Source of the DNA: Pteria penguin
Lineage: Eukaryota; Mollusca; Bivalvia; Pterioida; Pteriidae
Assembly: GCA_035048485.1 (NCBI GenBank)
Contig: CM068586.1
Location: 34,474,563-34,538,562 of the forward strand
Direction: 5' to 3'
DNA length: 64,000 bases
The notes under the pieces: generated by a model
Seen by the model: only the letters and a program-made list of their open reading frames with translations
What the model was told of the DNA's origin: nothing
Database searches by the model: none
Shown: in pieces, positions 44,405 through 57,207 of the stretch
Layout of the letters: each line of letters opens with the position of its first letter
Position numbering within the stretch: the first letter of the stretch is position 1
Position numbers and translations under genes: made by a program

Positions 44405-45453
44405 CATAAAGAGGAGGACATTGGGATAAAAATCGAAGAAGTTAAGATATTAGAGAGAATTCATAACCTTGAAAGTTTAATACAAAACACGAAATATGAT
44501 AAGCAAAAGACATCTTTAGTGAAACAGTTAACTGCATTTTTAGCTGATCTATCACCTGCAAAAACTATTGATGATGCTTCACCAGCAGATGTTAGATTTT
44601 TTCTGACCCATAAAGATTTACAAGGGAAGACAAAAATACACAATGCATGGTGCAAACATTGGAACGGAAATAATACTGTACATTGTAGTTGTCCTTTGCG
44701 TAGATCTTCGGGATCAATTGACAGCTTAATAGGTCAATTAAGGGCTATATTTCGAGATCATGAACTAGGATCAGAGTGGTTTCAGACGATGGGATTAGGC
44801 AATCCTGCAGCCGCCTCTATGATAAAACAGTATCTCCGTGCTGTAAGACTAGAAAAATCGGCTGTTGCAACAATCCCTAAACCAGCTGTACCTATTTTCT
44901 TGGACAAACTTACACTAATTCTCAGATTTTTATCATACAAGATGTATAACCGGAGGCTGTCCATTCACCTTAAATACGTTTATATGCGTGATAGCGTGAT
45001 GCTCAGCATCATGGCTCATACAGGAGATAGAGCAGGTGATATTGGTGAATTATGTATTGAACATGTAAGACGATTGATATTCGGGATCCTAGATTTGTGT
45101 ATTTATATACCAACTCCGACAAGGAATTCTGCCCCGTTAAAGAATTAAAGAACTATGTTAAACTGTGTCTACAAAATTACTCGGTCTTTAATAGTAGATA
45201 TCTATTCCGTCCATTGAATGTTAAGCATGAACCAGAAAATAAACCTTTCTCTTCCTCGGGTTTGAACTCCCGTTTAAAGCTATATTTGACAACGTTAAAT
45301 ATCTTTGAGGGTGAAACTGCTCATAGCACTAGCAGTGGATGCACACTTATTTTGACGTGGTTAGGGATAGATAAGGAATATATTAAGTCACATATTGGTT
45401 GGACACCTGACAAAATGTTTGAACATTACACACAGGATAAAAATATTTTATAA
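44405..45453 (+). pseudogene. ALOG-type tyrosine recombinase
   Basis: The N-terminal half has the ALOG-like helical domain with a zinc-ribbon insert: His 44639, Cys 44651, then 'VHCSCP' (44681-44692) followed by 'GSIDSLIGQLRAIF'. The catalytic part has Arg in 'TGDRAGDIGEL' (45029-45031). The HxxR box has His at 45322 but Ser instead of Arg at 45331. 'HIGW' is near 45391 and the Tyr nucleophile is in 'EHYTQ' (45427-45429). A frameshift near 45080 and the lost Arg make it inactive. Iyer and Aravind described ALOG domains in recombinases of DIRS1-type elements. In the element it would cut and rejoin DNA during integration. Confidence 0.85.
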
Positions 45454-45569
45454 ACAAAAAGTGATTCTGGAAAGTGTATATCCAGTTTCAATTCCCCTGA
45501 AAAATTTAGTAGTAAAAACTTTTTCTGAAAAATTACTGAGTGATTGAAAACATACCTAACATTTTCAGG

Positions 45570-46147
45570 TATTAAAACTTCAGAAAGAAGTTGAAGAAAT
45601 GAAAAGGCACATTGTGAAGATTCAGTTTCTAGTGCATTGAGACAAGTTAAAGAATATTCTACAAGAACGTCAGATTTTAATGTTGATACTCGTCAACTTA
45701 AATTAATGCATTTAGATGAAGTTGCTAGAAGGAATCAACACCCAGACAGAGAATTGTTCTCAAGTGCACTAGAACGATTTTTGTGCCTTAAGAAACATCC
45801 TAAAATTGGTTTCTTGATATCCTCCATCCTGTCTAACCAAGCTGAATCAAAAGTCTTGGGAAAAAGAACAACAGTTTTTAAAGTTACATGGAAAAGAAGA
45901 GACAATAGATCAAAAACAGCAAATGGAGAAACATGATAAAAATGAATTCACTAACTTCATGCAAGTCATGCAGTCGTTTATGATACCCGCTAGAGGTGCT
46001 CGTGCGCCATACATACCGGGGCCATTTTTTTACCCACGTCAGATGCCCATGCAGGGTCGAGTTAGAATTAGACCTCAATATAGGGGTTGTTACACTTGTG
46101 GTGTTACATCGCATATTAGAGCAAACTGTCCTCAAAACAAACAATGA
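45570..46147 (+). pseudogene. Gag-like protein with CCHC zinc knuckle
   Basis: Two overlapping frames (45637-45936 and 45923-46147) give a charged helical region, then a Pro/Arg-rich stretch. A canonical CX2CX4HX4C knuckle ('CYTCGVTSHIRANC', 46088-46129) lies close to the stop. It lies between the recombinase and RT. A frameshift lies near 45920. Confidence 0.75.
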
Positions 46148-46239
46148 ATTGTTATCCTAGTTTTTGTAGATAATACAGGAGGAAAAGACCTCTATCATTA
46201 TAGAGGAGGTATTTCAACCATATGAATGGGAACTATTAA

Positions 46240-47360
46240 GTGATTTCTGTCCTTGGGAGACAGCTGCATGCATTGTTCAGCATCATGTTAAAGCAATTGA
46301 ATTTACCGATAGTTTCAAGTTTCGTGAAACCAGTAAAATTACAAGAGATTACCAAAACGATATTGAAATGGTGCTACATGAAGATTTATATACTCATGAT
46401 ACTGATAGTTTTATCGCAGGGCAGCTACATCAAAGTAGAATTCACTGGAGAAAGATTACCGACAACGTGGAAATTTTGGATTGGATTGATAAAAAGGTTG
46501 ATATTTATAAGTTTTTCAAACGATTCAAAGGTATCTTCAATGGATCTTTTTAAACACTTTAAAAATTCAAGTTCCTGCAAACCGTTCAGACAATTTATAA
46601 ACTCAGAATTAATATCGAGATTAAAAAGTGGAGTAATTACTTATTTAGGTCCAGTTGGAAAAGTGAATCCGCCACGTGTCGTGTCATCGTTAACGGTTGA
46701 GCCAAGTAAAACAAGATTGTGTGTTAATATGAGATATATTAATTGTTTTATGAAAGATACGTTTCACGTTAGATACACTGACCGATGTGCCATCTTTGAA
46801 AACAAAAAATGCTTGGTTGACAAAATTAGATGACAAAAGTGGATATGATCATGTTTTCATGACAGAATCATCGAGAACATTCTTGGGTTTTCAATGGGGA
46901 GGGCATTATCTTTGTTGTAATTCTTTACCATTTGGATGGAAAAACTCAGCTTATGTATACCATTCTATAAACTTATATGCTGTGTCTTTTATCAGGAAGA
47001 ATTTTATTACTGGCCTCACATATTTCTATGACAGACTCAAATAAGATTTTAAAGGGCCTATTAGGTATCATGACGATATTCCTTGGTTAAGAGCACATTT
47101 TGGTATTCGTTTTGCTCTCAAAACATTAGTAGAATTGGGATATTTTTTTAATTTGACTAAAGCGGTCATTTTCCTTACGCAGAGGTTGACTTTTCGTGGT
47201 TTAGAAATTGATACACGGACATGTTCGTTTTATGTTCCAGAAAAAAAAGAAAACAAAAACTCCACATACTTAGATTGGAAATACTGTCTAAAGAAAATGT
47301 GCATGTAACATCAATCCAACGGTTTTCCAGTTTGTGTATATCTATGATTTTAGCTATTCC
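46240..47360 (+). pseudogene. Reverse transcriptase of the YR element
   Basis: Motifs in order: 'SGVITYLGPVGKVNPPRVV' and 'RLCVNMRYINCF' (first frame), 'LDDKSGYDHVFM' with the first catalytic Asp and 'LGFQWGGHYL' and 'LPFGWKN' (second frame), then 'RYHDDIPWLRAHFG' with the YxDD box at 47066-47077. The LGF-W and LPFG steps are typical of DIRS-type RT. Several frameshifts. Confidence 0.85.
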
Positions 47361-48170
47361 AGGAGCCAACTATATACCGCGGCATGCAATCGATGCATTC
47401 CCATGGACCCCAGAAAGACACTCTTCTATTTCTATTTCAACAGATTCGTCGAATTATAAATGGGGCACAGTACTTAAAACTCATAAAGAGAATGTAACGT
47501 TCGGGGACTATTGGACAGAATTGGAATGGAATAAAAACATTATGATCAAAGAGGCATTAGCACTATACAAAACATTGTTAAGCACACAAAGTAAGGTTGG
47601 TTGGTTGATTGGTGTTTTACGTCGCTTTCAACGATATTTCAGTTATATCACGACATGGAGGCAGGAGGTTACCAACCTTTTAAACATAGTGGCGCAACCC
47701 GGGAATCGAACCCGGATCGTCGGTGCCGCAAGCCAAGCGCTTAACCACTACACCAAGCCTGCCCTCCACACAAAATAAGGTCAGAAATTCGAGAATATGT
47801 ACTTTGGTCGACAACCTTGTAGTTGTAAATGCTTGGAAAAATCAGTGTGCAAAAAATGAGGAACTCAACGACATATTAAAACTCATTTTCAATGTTCTCA
47901 TTCAAAATAATTGTTTGTTATACATTTCTTATGTACCCTCAGCTTCTAATGTGGCTGATGAACCGTCAAAGGAATTGACAAAGTCGGATGCGTCTTTAAC
48001 TCTTCGTGCGTGGGCATACATTGATACGCTATTTGGTCCGCATACCGTTGATATGTTTGCTCTTGACAGTAATGCAGTAGAAGACGTGTCAGGTACACAA
48101 TTAAAACATTACACACAGTTTCCTACCCCGAACTCCGCAGGCGTTGATGCGTTTGCATAGGATTACACAG
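47361..48170 (+). pseudogene. RNase H of the YR element, split by a SINE
   Basis: Before the SINE: 'ISTDSSNYKWG' (Asp) and 'MIKEALALYKTL' (Glu). After it: 'LVDNLVVVNAW' (Asp) and 'SNVADEPSKEL' (Asp), so all four acidic residues exist. Downstream is 'TLFGPHTVDMFALDSNA', the conserved 'GPxTVDxFA' segment that follows RNase H in these elements. The SINE at 47598-47766 separates the two halves. Confidence 0.85.
47598..47766 (-). mobile_element. tRNA-headed SINE inserted in the YR element
   Basis: Read on the minus strand: A-box 'tggtgtagtggtta' (47742-47755), B-box 'gggttcgattcc' (47702-47713), tail 'ccaatcaaccaacc'. The target duplication is 15 bp with one mismatch (47583-47597 and 47767-47781). 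It is a shorter, different subfamily from the other SINEs in the window. Confidence 0.95.
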
Positions 48171-48918
48171 GTTCAGACAACTATTATGCATTCCCCCCTT
48201 TCTGTCTCGTTCCGGCTCTTATAAATTTATTGTGGAAGAGAAATTCAGGTGTACAGTTGTCTTCCCAGATTTCTCAGTATGTCCATCTTGGTTCCCAGTT
48301 GTGGTGGAAAATTCAGAAAGAATTGTGATTGTAGGTTTCTAAGGTGATAAGGGTGTATTAAGGTATCCATCAAAACATGGATTTGTACGTGACAAACTTG
48401 GTTTGCAGTGGAATTTACTTTGTGCGTCATTTACCGGAAAACATGGAGAAATTAATATACCAAATTCTCCACACCCCCTCCCCCCTCTCACACGTTCCCG
48501 TACTTGTAGTAGGAGATTCCACGATACGGTTCTTACACGGTCACAATGAGACAACGTATGTTATCTCGGAGGGAGGTGCCACTTTATTCCATTTATTACA
48601 AACTGTGAAATGTGCTTTGACACTGGTAAAAATGACATTTTTTGCCTTGACACTAATGACAATGATAAATTACAACACATTAAGGACTGAATTAGTCTTG
48701 TACTTAAGGACTTAAAAATTTTGCAAAAAAATCGTGATTTTGCTATACCTATTTCTGAGTGTATCCGTGTTCATAATGTCATTGCCTCAGAAAATATACG
48801 GAAATTAAACATTTTCACCAATGCACAATGTCTTTGGCACAGTTTCAGATTTGTGAAACATGACAACATACATGGGAATGATCTAAGAGCTTATGTTCAT
48901 TTAAAAGCATCTGTTTAA
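48171..48918 (+). pseudogene. SGNH hydrolase-like domain
   Basis: After a short conserved tail of the RNase H frame, 'VPVLVVGDSTIRFLHG' gives the GDS block with the catalytic Ser (48512-48520). 'SEGGATLFHLL' gives the Gly block, a damaged 'TNDN' lies near 48650, and 'HDNIHGNDLRAY' gives the DxxH pair (48862-48873). At least one frameshift and stops split it. Ngaro elements carry such a hydrolase; its role is unknown. Confidence 0.7.
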
Positions 48919-49613
48919 CAAACGTTTGTACATAATATGGATGGATATTTGTAGTGTACGATAGTTTTTCACATATGTTCAATGTTGATATACTTTTCAA
49001 ACTTTTTTGCTATATATCGGATAATATGACTTTATTGTTTTCAATGTGAAAAAAAAACTGGGTATCACAGTAGTAAGCGTAATTTTCCTCTATTATCAAT
49101 TTCGATATACATGTATTTTTCTTTTAATTATGTTACATATATACAATGGTTTAGTGTTAGAGAAAGAATGATTTACTGTTATGTATTTTACTATATGATG
49201 GTCTTCAATTCGCATATTGTGTGCTACATGATTTTGTAGTTATTAGATGTATACGTTTCCATTAAAACTTAGTAAATAGTTCATCGTGTTTACATTGGTT
49301 TGTGACATTGCTCCCCGTGCTTATGGCAGGCATTCTTGAAAATTATTGCCTCTTGCATTGGGTAGAAAGCTTGGGCATTAATCTCTATTGACATCTATTA
49401 ACTCCAGATTGTGCTGCCAAAATTCAAGATTTGTGTATTCCATTATCATTTATTCCGGGGATGACCAGTTTCTGACTATTTTAATTTTCGGAGATGAAAT
49501 CTGCACGTCCCAATTAATTTAAATGAGTTTTGGAAGGAGATTGAAGTAACCTTAAGGTTAATCTCAAGTTCAATGAAGTGTTTGGTGGTTACATTTTTGC
49601 AAATGTGGTGAAA
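48919..49613. other. 3' non-coding region of the YR element
   Basis: AT-rich, no gene recognised; leads into repeat B1. Confidence 0.6.
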
Positions 49614-49680
49614 GGTTTTTCCATTCCCATATCTCCATACTATATATCTATTGGGCATGGGGTTGTCAGTAAGGAATAGA
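49614..49680 (+). repeat. Split direct repeat B1
   Basis: Shares 'ggtttttccattcccatatc' and 'ctattgggcatggggttg' with B2 and directly abuts A2, forming the internal B-A junction expected of a circle-derived template. Confidence 0.9.
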
Positions 49681-49683
49681 CTA

Positions 49684-49758
49684 CTATTCCAACTGGCGTC
49701 ACCATGACCATATAGAGATTAGCACATAGTGATTAGACTCACTTGTTCGGTGGACTGG
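49684..49758 (+). repeat. Split direct repeat A2
   Basis: 75-bp near match to A1 with a few substitutions and a 1-2 base indel. It follows B1 without spacer. Confidence 0.9.
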
Positions 49759-50546
<788 letters not shown>

Positions 50547-50612
50547 GGTTTTTCCATTCCCATATCTCCATATCTATATCTATTGGGCATGGGGTTGCCA
50601 GTGAGGAATAGA
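50547..50612 (+). repeat. Split direct repeat B2
   Basis: 66-bp near match to B1; marks the right end of the element. About 790 bp, including a TA microsatellite, separates A2 and B2. Confidence 0.85.
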
Positions 50613-51719
50613 TTAATATCACAAGTCAAAGCATTGTTCTGTAAGCCTACAGGGCAATAAATGTAAGTGAAAGATCGAGGCCACCTAATAATTGAGTTAA
50701 AGTAACTGCGCGTCCCCCCCCCTTCTTCCCCTGTATCTGCTGTGCATGAGATATTGTTTGCGAACGTATTTTAAACTTTTTCAATACAACCATAATATAT
50801 ATTTGTGTATGTATTATTGTAAAACATGTAAGATTTAGTGTTCAGTCGGGTCATCATCTTTTATATATAATTGCATGAAATACGAAAATAGATACGATCG
50901 TATTGGAAAATAATATGTGACGACATAAGACAAGAAAAATAAAGGGAGGGGGGGGGGGGCTTTTCCTCTCTTTTAGGTCAAATGGCACATAGTCCAGGTA
51001 ACCTTATGACTGGAGCACGCGTGTTGTGTGAAGCCTATTGTTCTACTTCACCCTGGTAGCAAATAAGAGTTTGACTTATGACACTGATTAATACGCGGAA
51101 TTAGACGATCGTATCCGATGATATCAGAAGATACATACGACCCTATATCTGGCAGGAGTATGTAAGAAGATAGAAAATGAAAGGGTAGGGTTGGGGGTGG
51201 GGGTTGAAAGATGCAATGTATTTTTGTTTACTGTTTATATAAAACAACGACCGACACTCTGGTTTACTTTGCGACTCCAGAGCGCATGTTTTGTCTTTTG
51301 TTCTGAGATTATAAATATTTTTCAAAAGTTTGTCTCAGCTCCAGCATGGGCCTGCACTTCAGACGAATAAAAAGAATACATAAAAAAGAAGAAAAGAGAC
51401 CAAAAAAAAAAAAAATAATAATAACAAATAAAATAAAAATGAAGATCAATGCCCATATGTACAAAATTTTACCAGTATTAGTCAATCGTGTATTTCATTG
51501 TAATCGCACGTAAATATTTCAAAATCTAGATATGTTTATCAGAACAATCATAATGAATATCATATCACATGTAATATGAATTTATTTTAATGTCGACTCT
51601 TACTGTGTAAAGATGATGGATAAAACCAAACCACAAGTCCAAAAATCATGAAACCATAGTGCATACAAAATCAGTGAAAATGAAAAAGAAATGGAAAATA
51701 ACAAAATATGTCTACTTGA
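50613..51719. other. Non-coding stretch
   Basis: No supportable gene. It contains C- or G-runs near 50716 and 50948 and an A-run near 51400. Confidence 0.5.
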
Positions 51720-51900
51720 AGAGCATATGTGAACCCCTGTGATGGAGTGAGATCAGGTGCCCGGGGAGAGTGAGCATCTCCTGCTTGCTAGCAACACCCG
51801 TCACATATACCCCGTAGAAAGAGTCAAATCGTGTGAATTCCATTTATTTATATATGGAGAAGTCGAAGTAGGTAACCTTCTAGTATAGAAGGTGTCAAAT
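51720..51900 (+). repeat. Diverged dispersed repeat Y
   Basis: 'gagatcaggtgcccggggag' and 'gagcatctcctgcttgctag' align to the Y core, with the flanks much changed. Confidence 0.55.
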
Positions 51901-51925
51901 CTGTGTAAAGTGATCGGAATCGGTC

Positions 51926-53206
51926 TCAGTCCAGAATATCATTTAAAAGTCTGGATAACAAGATATCATATGGAGTAATAAGAGTCTCGTAACGACCGTA
52001 GAACTTCCTCAGTGACGATGCTAGTCTAGCACATATATAACCCTGGTTGAGCAGCTTAACTGAAAGTCGCCTAGCCCTCAGAACAAAGTCACTGTAATTT
52101 GAACAAGCTCTGGAATAACGTATTAACTGAGATATGAATACGCCGTATGCGGGCGATGATGGAATGTTGCTACTTATGAAAGGATAGTTTGTGATAGCGA
52201 AATTGAAATCGTCACGTTTGTCATAGAGTGAGGTGTTCAATTGACCATTAATGTCGAAAGACAACATAATATCTAAATACGAAGTAGAATTACTAGTTTC
52301 TGTGGTTTCTTTAACCTCCAGTTCACTTGGATAGATGATGCTAAGGTAATCCGCGAATGAAGGATTATTAATTGAAAGCAAGTCAACTATATATCTGTAA
52401 GTAAAATTGAAGCCAAGAGCCAATTGTTTTTTTTCCTTGCGAAAGCAAAGACTGAATGAATTCAGCTTCGTAGGAGTAAAGAAATATGTCAGCCAGGAGC
52501 GGAGCACAGTTAGTGCCCATTGGAATGCCGACAATTTGTTGAAAAACCTTACCTCCAAACACCACAAAAATGTTATCGATTAGAAAGTTCAACATCTGGA
52601 TGACAGCTGTTTCAGTGTATTTACTTTTGGAATCAGAATTTTCCCTAACAAAGTAAGTTTTATCGTGGCCTATTACTATATATTTGAATTTGCGGCTTCC
52701 GTTTCTACTAGTAAATACATTGTGAATAATTTCCGCTAATCTTTTTTTGATGAGGAATCGTTGTGTAAAGAGTTGAAAAGTCAAAAGACTTGATGGAGTG
52801 AATTTTAATAAAAGTTTTTGATTTGAGATGTTCTAACAACTCTTTTGAATTTTCAAGGATCCACATTTGATTAATTCCACTTCTGGAATATACTGTTTCG
52901 CATTATCTATGAAGGCCAGATTTAATTTCTGATAATATTTTTGTGAGTAGTATCGATACAGATTTTGTGGACACTTCGAGGCACCAGCGATAAAGCGTTG
53001 TTTTTAAGGATTTTTGTGCATTTTTGGAATGCAGTACAAATATGGAAGTTCTAAATTTAATTTATTTGAGTCAATTGCAACCGTATTGAGGACAGATTTA
53101 TGATTCTCGAGTACTTCCGAAACCAAAAAGTTTGTGAGAGTATAAGTAGGATTTCCTGGAGCTGAATTTAGTCCCAATTCTTTCACTAGGCTGTCAAAGT
53201 AATATT
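51926..53206 (-). pseudogene. Penelope-like reverse transcriptase, family B
   Basis: Reads from 'LYCIPKMHKNP' (53004-53206) through broken sequence to 'VGIPMGTNCAPLLADIFLY' (52784-52383). It continues in another frame to 'SYLDIMLSFDINGQL', 'YGVFISQLIRYSRAC' and 'SLRKFYGRYETL' (52567-51926). The catalytic box reads YIVD at 52382-52393, so the first Asp is Val and the enzyme is dead. No nuclease domain is present. It is only distantly related to family A. Confidence 0.8.
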
Positions 53207-53866
53207 TTAGTGAGAAGTTTAAAAGTAATATGACAATTTTTGCATGAAAATCCAAAATGTTAGTGCAGGCTTTAGCGAACCGAACCAATTGACTAATATA
53301 AATACCATATGATGGGAGTCTGGGGGCATCAACATCTAGATAAGGGAAGTTTACGATACAAAACCCAAAGTCGTCGCGTTTATCATATATGTTGGTATGA
53401 GTATCATTGTTTATATTTAAGATGTTTCCTGGTCGGGAGTACTGGATTTGTGTAGATGAATCTCAGATGGATGAATGTCAGTAATATGGTGCTCAAACTC
53501 AGGGTTATCGATAACTAAAATATCATCAAGATATCTAGAGGTGTCATTGAACTTATCAATACGGCCGAACCGTTTAGAGGTTTGAACAGAATGCATAATA
53601 TCTCTCTCATAACAGAATAAAAATAAATATGGTATAAGGGGAGTGCAGTTAGTGCCCATAGGAATCCTAATAATCTGTTGATAAGTCTTGCCATTAAATT
53701 GTACATATATATTATCAATCAAAAATGTGATCGCATTACACAACTCAGTACAAGTACAATATTTGTAATTATTATCTTGTTTGTTATTGAAAAATCCAGA
53801 TTTAACTGAAGTATAGAGGTATGATTTAGACTCTCTGTTGAAACACCACCGTATGAGAGACAACAA
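53207..53866 (-). pseudogene. Penelope-like reverse transcriptase fragment, family A, second copy
   Basis: Counterpart of 16300-16948. A 149-codon frame preserves 'TELCNAITFLIDNIYVQF', 'MGTNCTPLIPYLFLFCYER' and the YLDD box (53522-53533). It is more intact than the 16.6 kb copy. At 53206 it runs directly into family B, giving a chimeric 94-codon frame (53004-53288). Confidence 0.8.
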
Positions 53867-54639
53867 TTTTGGTTTTAATTAAGTCATGAGGTAGAGAGGT
53901 ATATAGTGTCGAAAAATAAAAAAAAGTAGAAAAGTTATATACTTTAAAATTTCTCAAACGGAATGTTTCAATGACTTCGTAAGACCCAAAATAATTCAAC
54001 TCATAAAATTGATTTGAATGAAGTTTTTTTTCCGTAAACGAAAAAGTCCAGCTTAACCATTATCTAAAACCGAGTTTTTACCAGAAACAAAATATAGACA
54101 TTGGCATATTGATTATATCAGTTATCTTGTATTACTGCAAGATTTGCGATTGTTTTAGGAACGTAATATACAATATCTGAGATTTCCAATTCAAAGATCA
54201 TTGCAGTTCGACCACCTTCAAACACTTACAGTTAGGTGCAGTCCTAACCTTACATAAAGTGCACTTCAAGTTAACTATGACTGCTTTTCAAGTTTACTTG
54301 GCGACAAAAGAGTAAACCTGGAATCAAGTTTAGTTGTAAACTTGATTCCAAGTTTAGTACTAAACTTGATTCCAAATTTACTCCAAGTGCACTTAAAGTT
54401 TAGTTTACTTTCAATACACATGTATATATCTATAGACGTTAAAGTATTAGTCACTCTACGTCTGTGTATAAGCTCACCGCTCAGGACTTGGAATGTTCGC
54501 TAAATTAAGTGTTTTGAGGGAGAATATATGCATGACAAAGAATGCAAATTGAAAATACAGTCATATAAAATTAATTTATTAGAATAGATATTATGATTTC
54601 CATAATGGTATACCTGTCTGTGCATAATCCTATCTATCT
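53867..54639. other. Non-coding DNA paired with 16949-17629
   Basis: No gene. 54228-54412 is a private palindrome-rich insertion or replacement described separately. Confidence 0.55.
54228..54412. mobile_element. Short palindrome-rich insertion (MITE-like)
   Basis: Contains a 13-bp perfect stem with a 4-base loop at 54320-54349 and a 20-bp perfect palindrome 'caagtttagtactaaacttg' at 54349-54368. 'aagtgcactt' steps are near both ends. The corresponding part of the other copy (17280-17415) has unrelated sequence. No coding capacity. Confidence 0.5.
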
Positions 54640-55250
54640 TTTGGCTTTGCATTTTTGCATTTTGATTTAAATGCGAGATTAATATTAAATCAAGATTGAC
54701 TCTACTGTCGCATTTATCATCCAGACACATATATCCAAATATCCAAATTATCAATAACACATGTATGTATCCCTATTAACTAAATTCAAATGCAGGATCA
54801 CAATTGGAGATATTTAATTAAGGAATGTAATCTACCATTTGTTACATACCACATTCATATGACTGAAAATTTTGAAAATGATATTGTAATCGATCATACA
54901 AGGTCCATATGTATAAACATACACCTTCATGTATAAAATTCAAGTGCGTTTCAGTCGAATACTAAGTAAGGAGGCAAGTATTTAGCTGCTTATACACGTC
55001 TGCATACTATACGCTTCCATCAAGAGGTTTGGTAATAAATGAGGACATTCATTACCTATTTCATGTATTCTAAGTTTTATCAGTCGCATCGTAGGAAATA
55101 CATTTAAAGGCTTCACGTTGTAGTGTTGAATTCTCCTCCACAAATAATATAAATATTGAAAACCTATAACAAACTGGGCCTGAAATCCGTAATGGAAAAG
55201 AACATCTATCGTTTTGCTGGAAATGAAATTTAGATATGGTTATATTATAT
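54640..55250 (-). repeat. Dispersed repeat W, reversed copy
   Basis: Counterpart of 17630-18250 within the paired block; reverse of 11990-12665 and 40335-40800. Confidence 0.75.
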
Positions 55251-57207
55251 TTTTCTGTATGTGTGAATCTTGAATGTTTTGGTATATATCTTTAATTTCT
55301 AACTCGTACAAGAACATGGCGTCGTTTTCTCATTTATTATATTGTTCATTTTCGTCATAATTAGTCTAGATTGTACTGGGCTGACCGAAAATTTGTAGAC
55401 ATTGAGAATTTCTTGTTAATTATCATAGGTTTTTATATTTTATTGTCTCATATAAATTTGTAACCTTTCATGGGGATGAATTCAATGTATACTTGCCCAA
55501 TTACAATACATCCTATCTCACTCCTTTTACGAAAACTTAATTAAATACGTAAAATTGTTAAAAGCATGTGAAGTCAGTATCTAAGTGGAAATATGAAGAT
55601 TACTTCAAAAACCATTCCTCATAATACATTTGAACCTAGAGGCAATCTCATCGCAATCCAAATACGGTGTATCCAAAAAAATTCTTTATTTCCTTCACAG
55701 TTCATCAAATCATTCGAAGTATTCAGAAATGTTCCATTTATGATGTAAATGATAGCGTCAATTGTTCTGTGGTTGTTTAACGACAGCAGTCAAGATATTA
55801 AAGCAGATCGAAGCTGACCAGGGGTTAATCTTCATCTAACTATTTGAAATGAAAAAATAGTAACAAAAACATCTAATCTCCGGACATTTTCGGGCTCTTG
55901 AAATCTATACATAATTTTGACGAAAGATCCTTTCACGATCATAGCGAGTTTTAATTGTGGTTGACTATATGACGTCATTTTAAATTATCATTTAGCGGCA
56001 AAAGTTGTATGGGTAACGTTACCATCTGCCAACCAAAACGACAGTCTGTGATTGAATTTCAAATGATAAAGCGCTGAAAGTCATAATAGACAATATATAA
56101 GTCTTAGAAATAATTATTATATAAGAATTTACGATCTGAGAGTAGGGGCAGCACGACTTTTTGTTGTTGAGGAGAATTCATACAGAAACAACATTAATAA
56201 GTCAATTAACAAACAACGAAGTAATTAATGCTCGGAAATTCTTATAACTACAACCAATATTATCACATCAGATAATAATGAATTTCCTATATGTTTCTAG
56301 ATCATTGTGATGCATATGATTTGTCACTGTAGTCCTCCTCTAAAAACAATAATCCTCAAAAGAGGAGTCCTTGCATCACCTTTTCTGGCCTCGTCCGGTA
56401 TCCACCCCTTGACAGATCTGTCCGAAAAACAGCAAACCTTGCTACCATGAGTACTTCATTCCTACCAAATTTTATCATAATCCGCTAAGCGATTAGGAAA
56501 AAGATGATGAATATGTATGCCCCTATGCATGTATTAGTGCACCATTACCCCTTTATTTGGAAGTAAATAAGTAAATGTCTTAAAAATCATCGAAAATCAG
56601 TATGTACTTAGAACTTACATGGAAACATTGTTTCACATATAAACAGGTTAATTAAACAAAACTAATGCAGTTTAATCCCATATCAGGGGAAAATCTATAG
56701 AAACTGCATGAAAATCTGGCAAAATGACTACGTCAAAAAAATTGTCAAAATGCATAAAAATTCGACTTCGGAATGGAATAAAAACAACATCACTTCTACC
56801 CCCATGCTTCTAAATTATCGTGATGCATTCTGTTCGTCGCCGTAACCCTCTGGTCCCAAGAAAAATTTTGTCAAATGAGGGGTCCTCCTCAACCTATTTT
56901 GACATGCCCCTGGGCGGATATGGCCGAAAAACACTTGTGCAGGGCCATGAGTTTTTCATCCTTACCAAGTTTCGTCAATATCCATGAAGGGTTTCTTGAG
57001 AAGAAGTGGTAATTATGAAAAAGTTAATGGATGGACTCAGGTCCACTACAATTCGTAAAAAATAAGTATATTATACGAAAAAATTACTCAATCGTACGCA
57101 AGGTGTCTAACGTGCAGGGTGGTAAACTGCACGTAAATGTATAACATAAAAATTTGTTCTACGGGTGATATGTAGGACTCGCATGATGGACATATGTTTT
57201 TTCTTTT
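55251..57207. repeat. Non-coding DNA paired with 18250-19363, with a private segment
   Basis: 55411-56270 has no counterpart in the other copy. 55850-56130 of it is the reverse complement of the 6650-6960 / 36590-36880 and 7640-7680 sequences. The rest follows the other copy closely. No gene. Confidence 0.6.
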
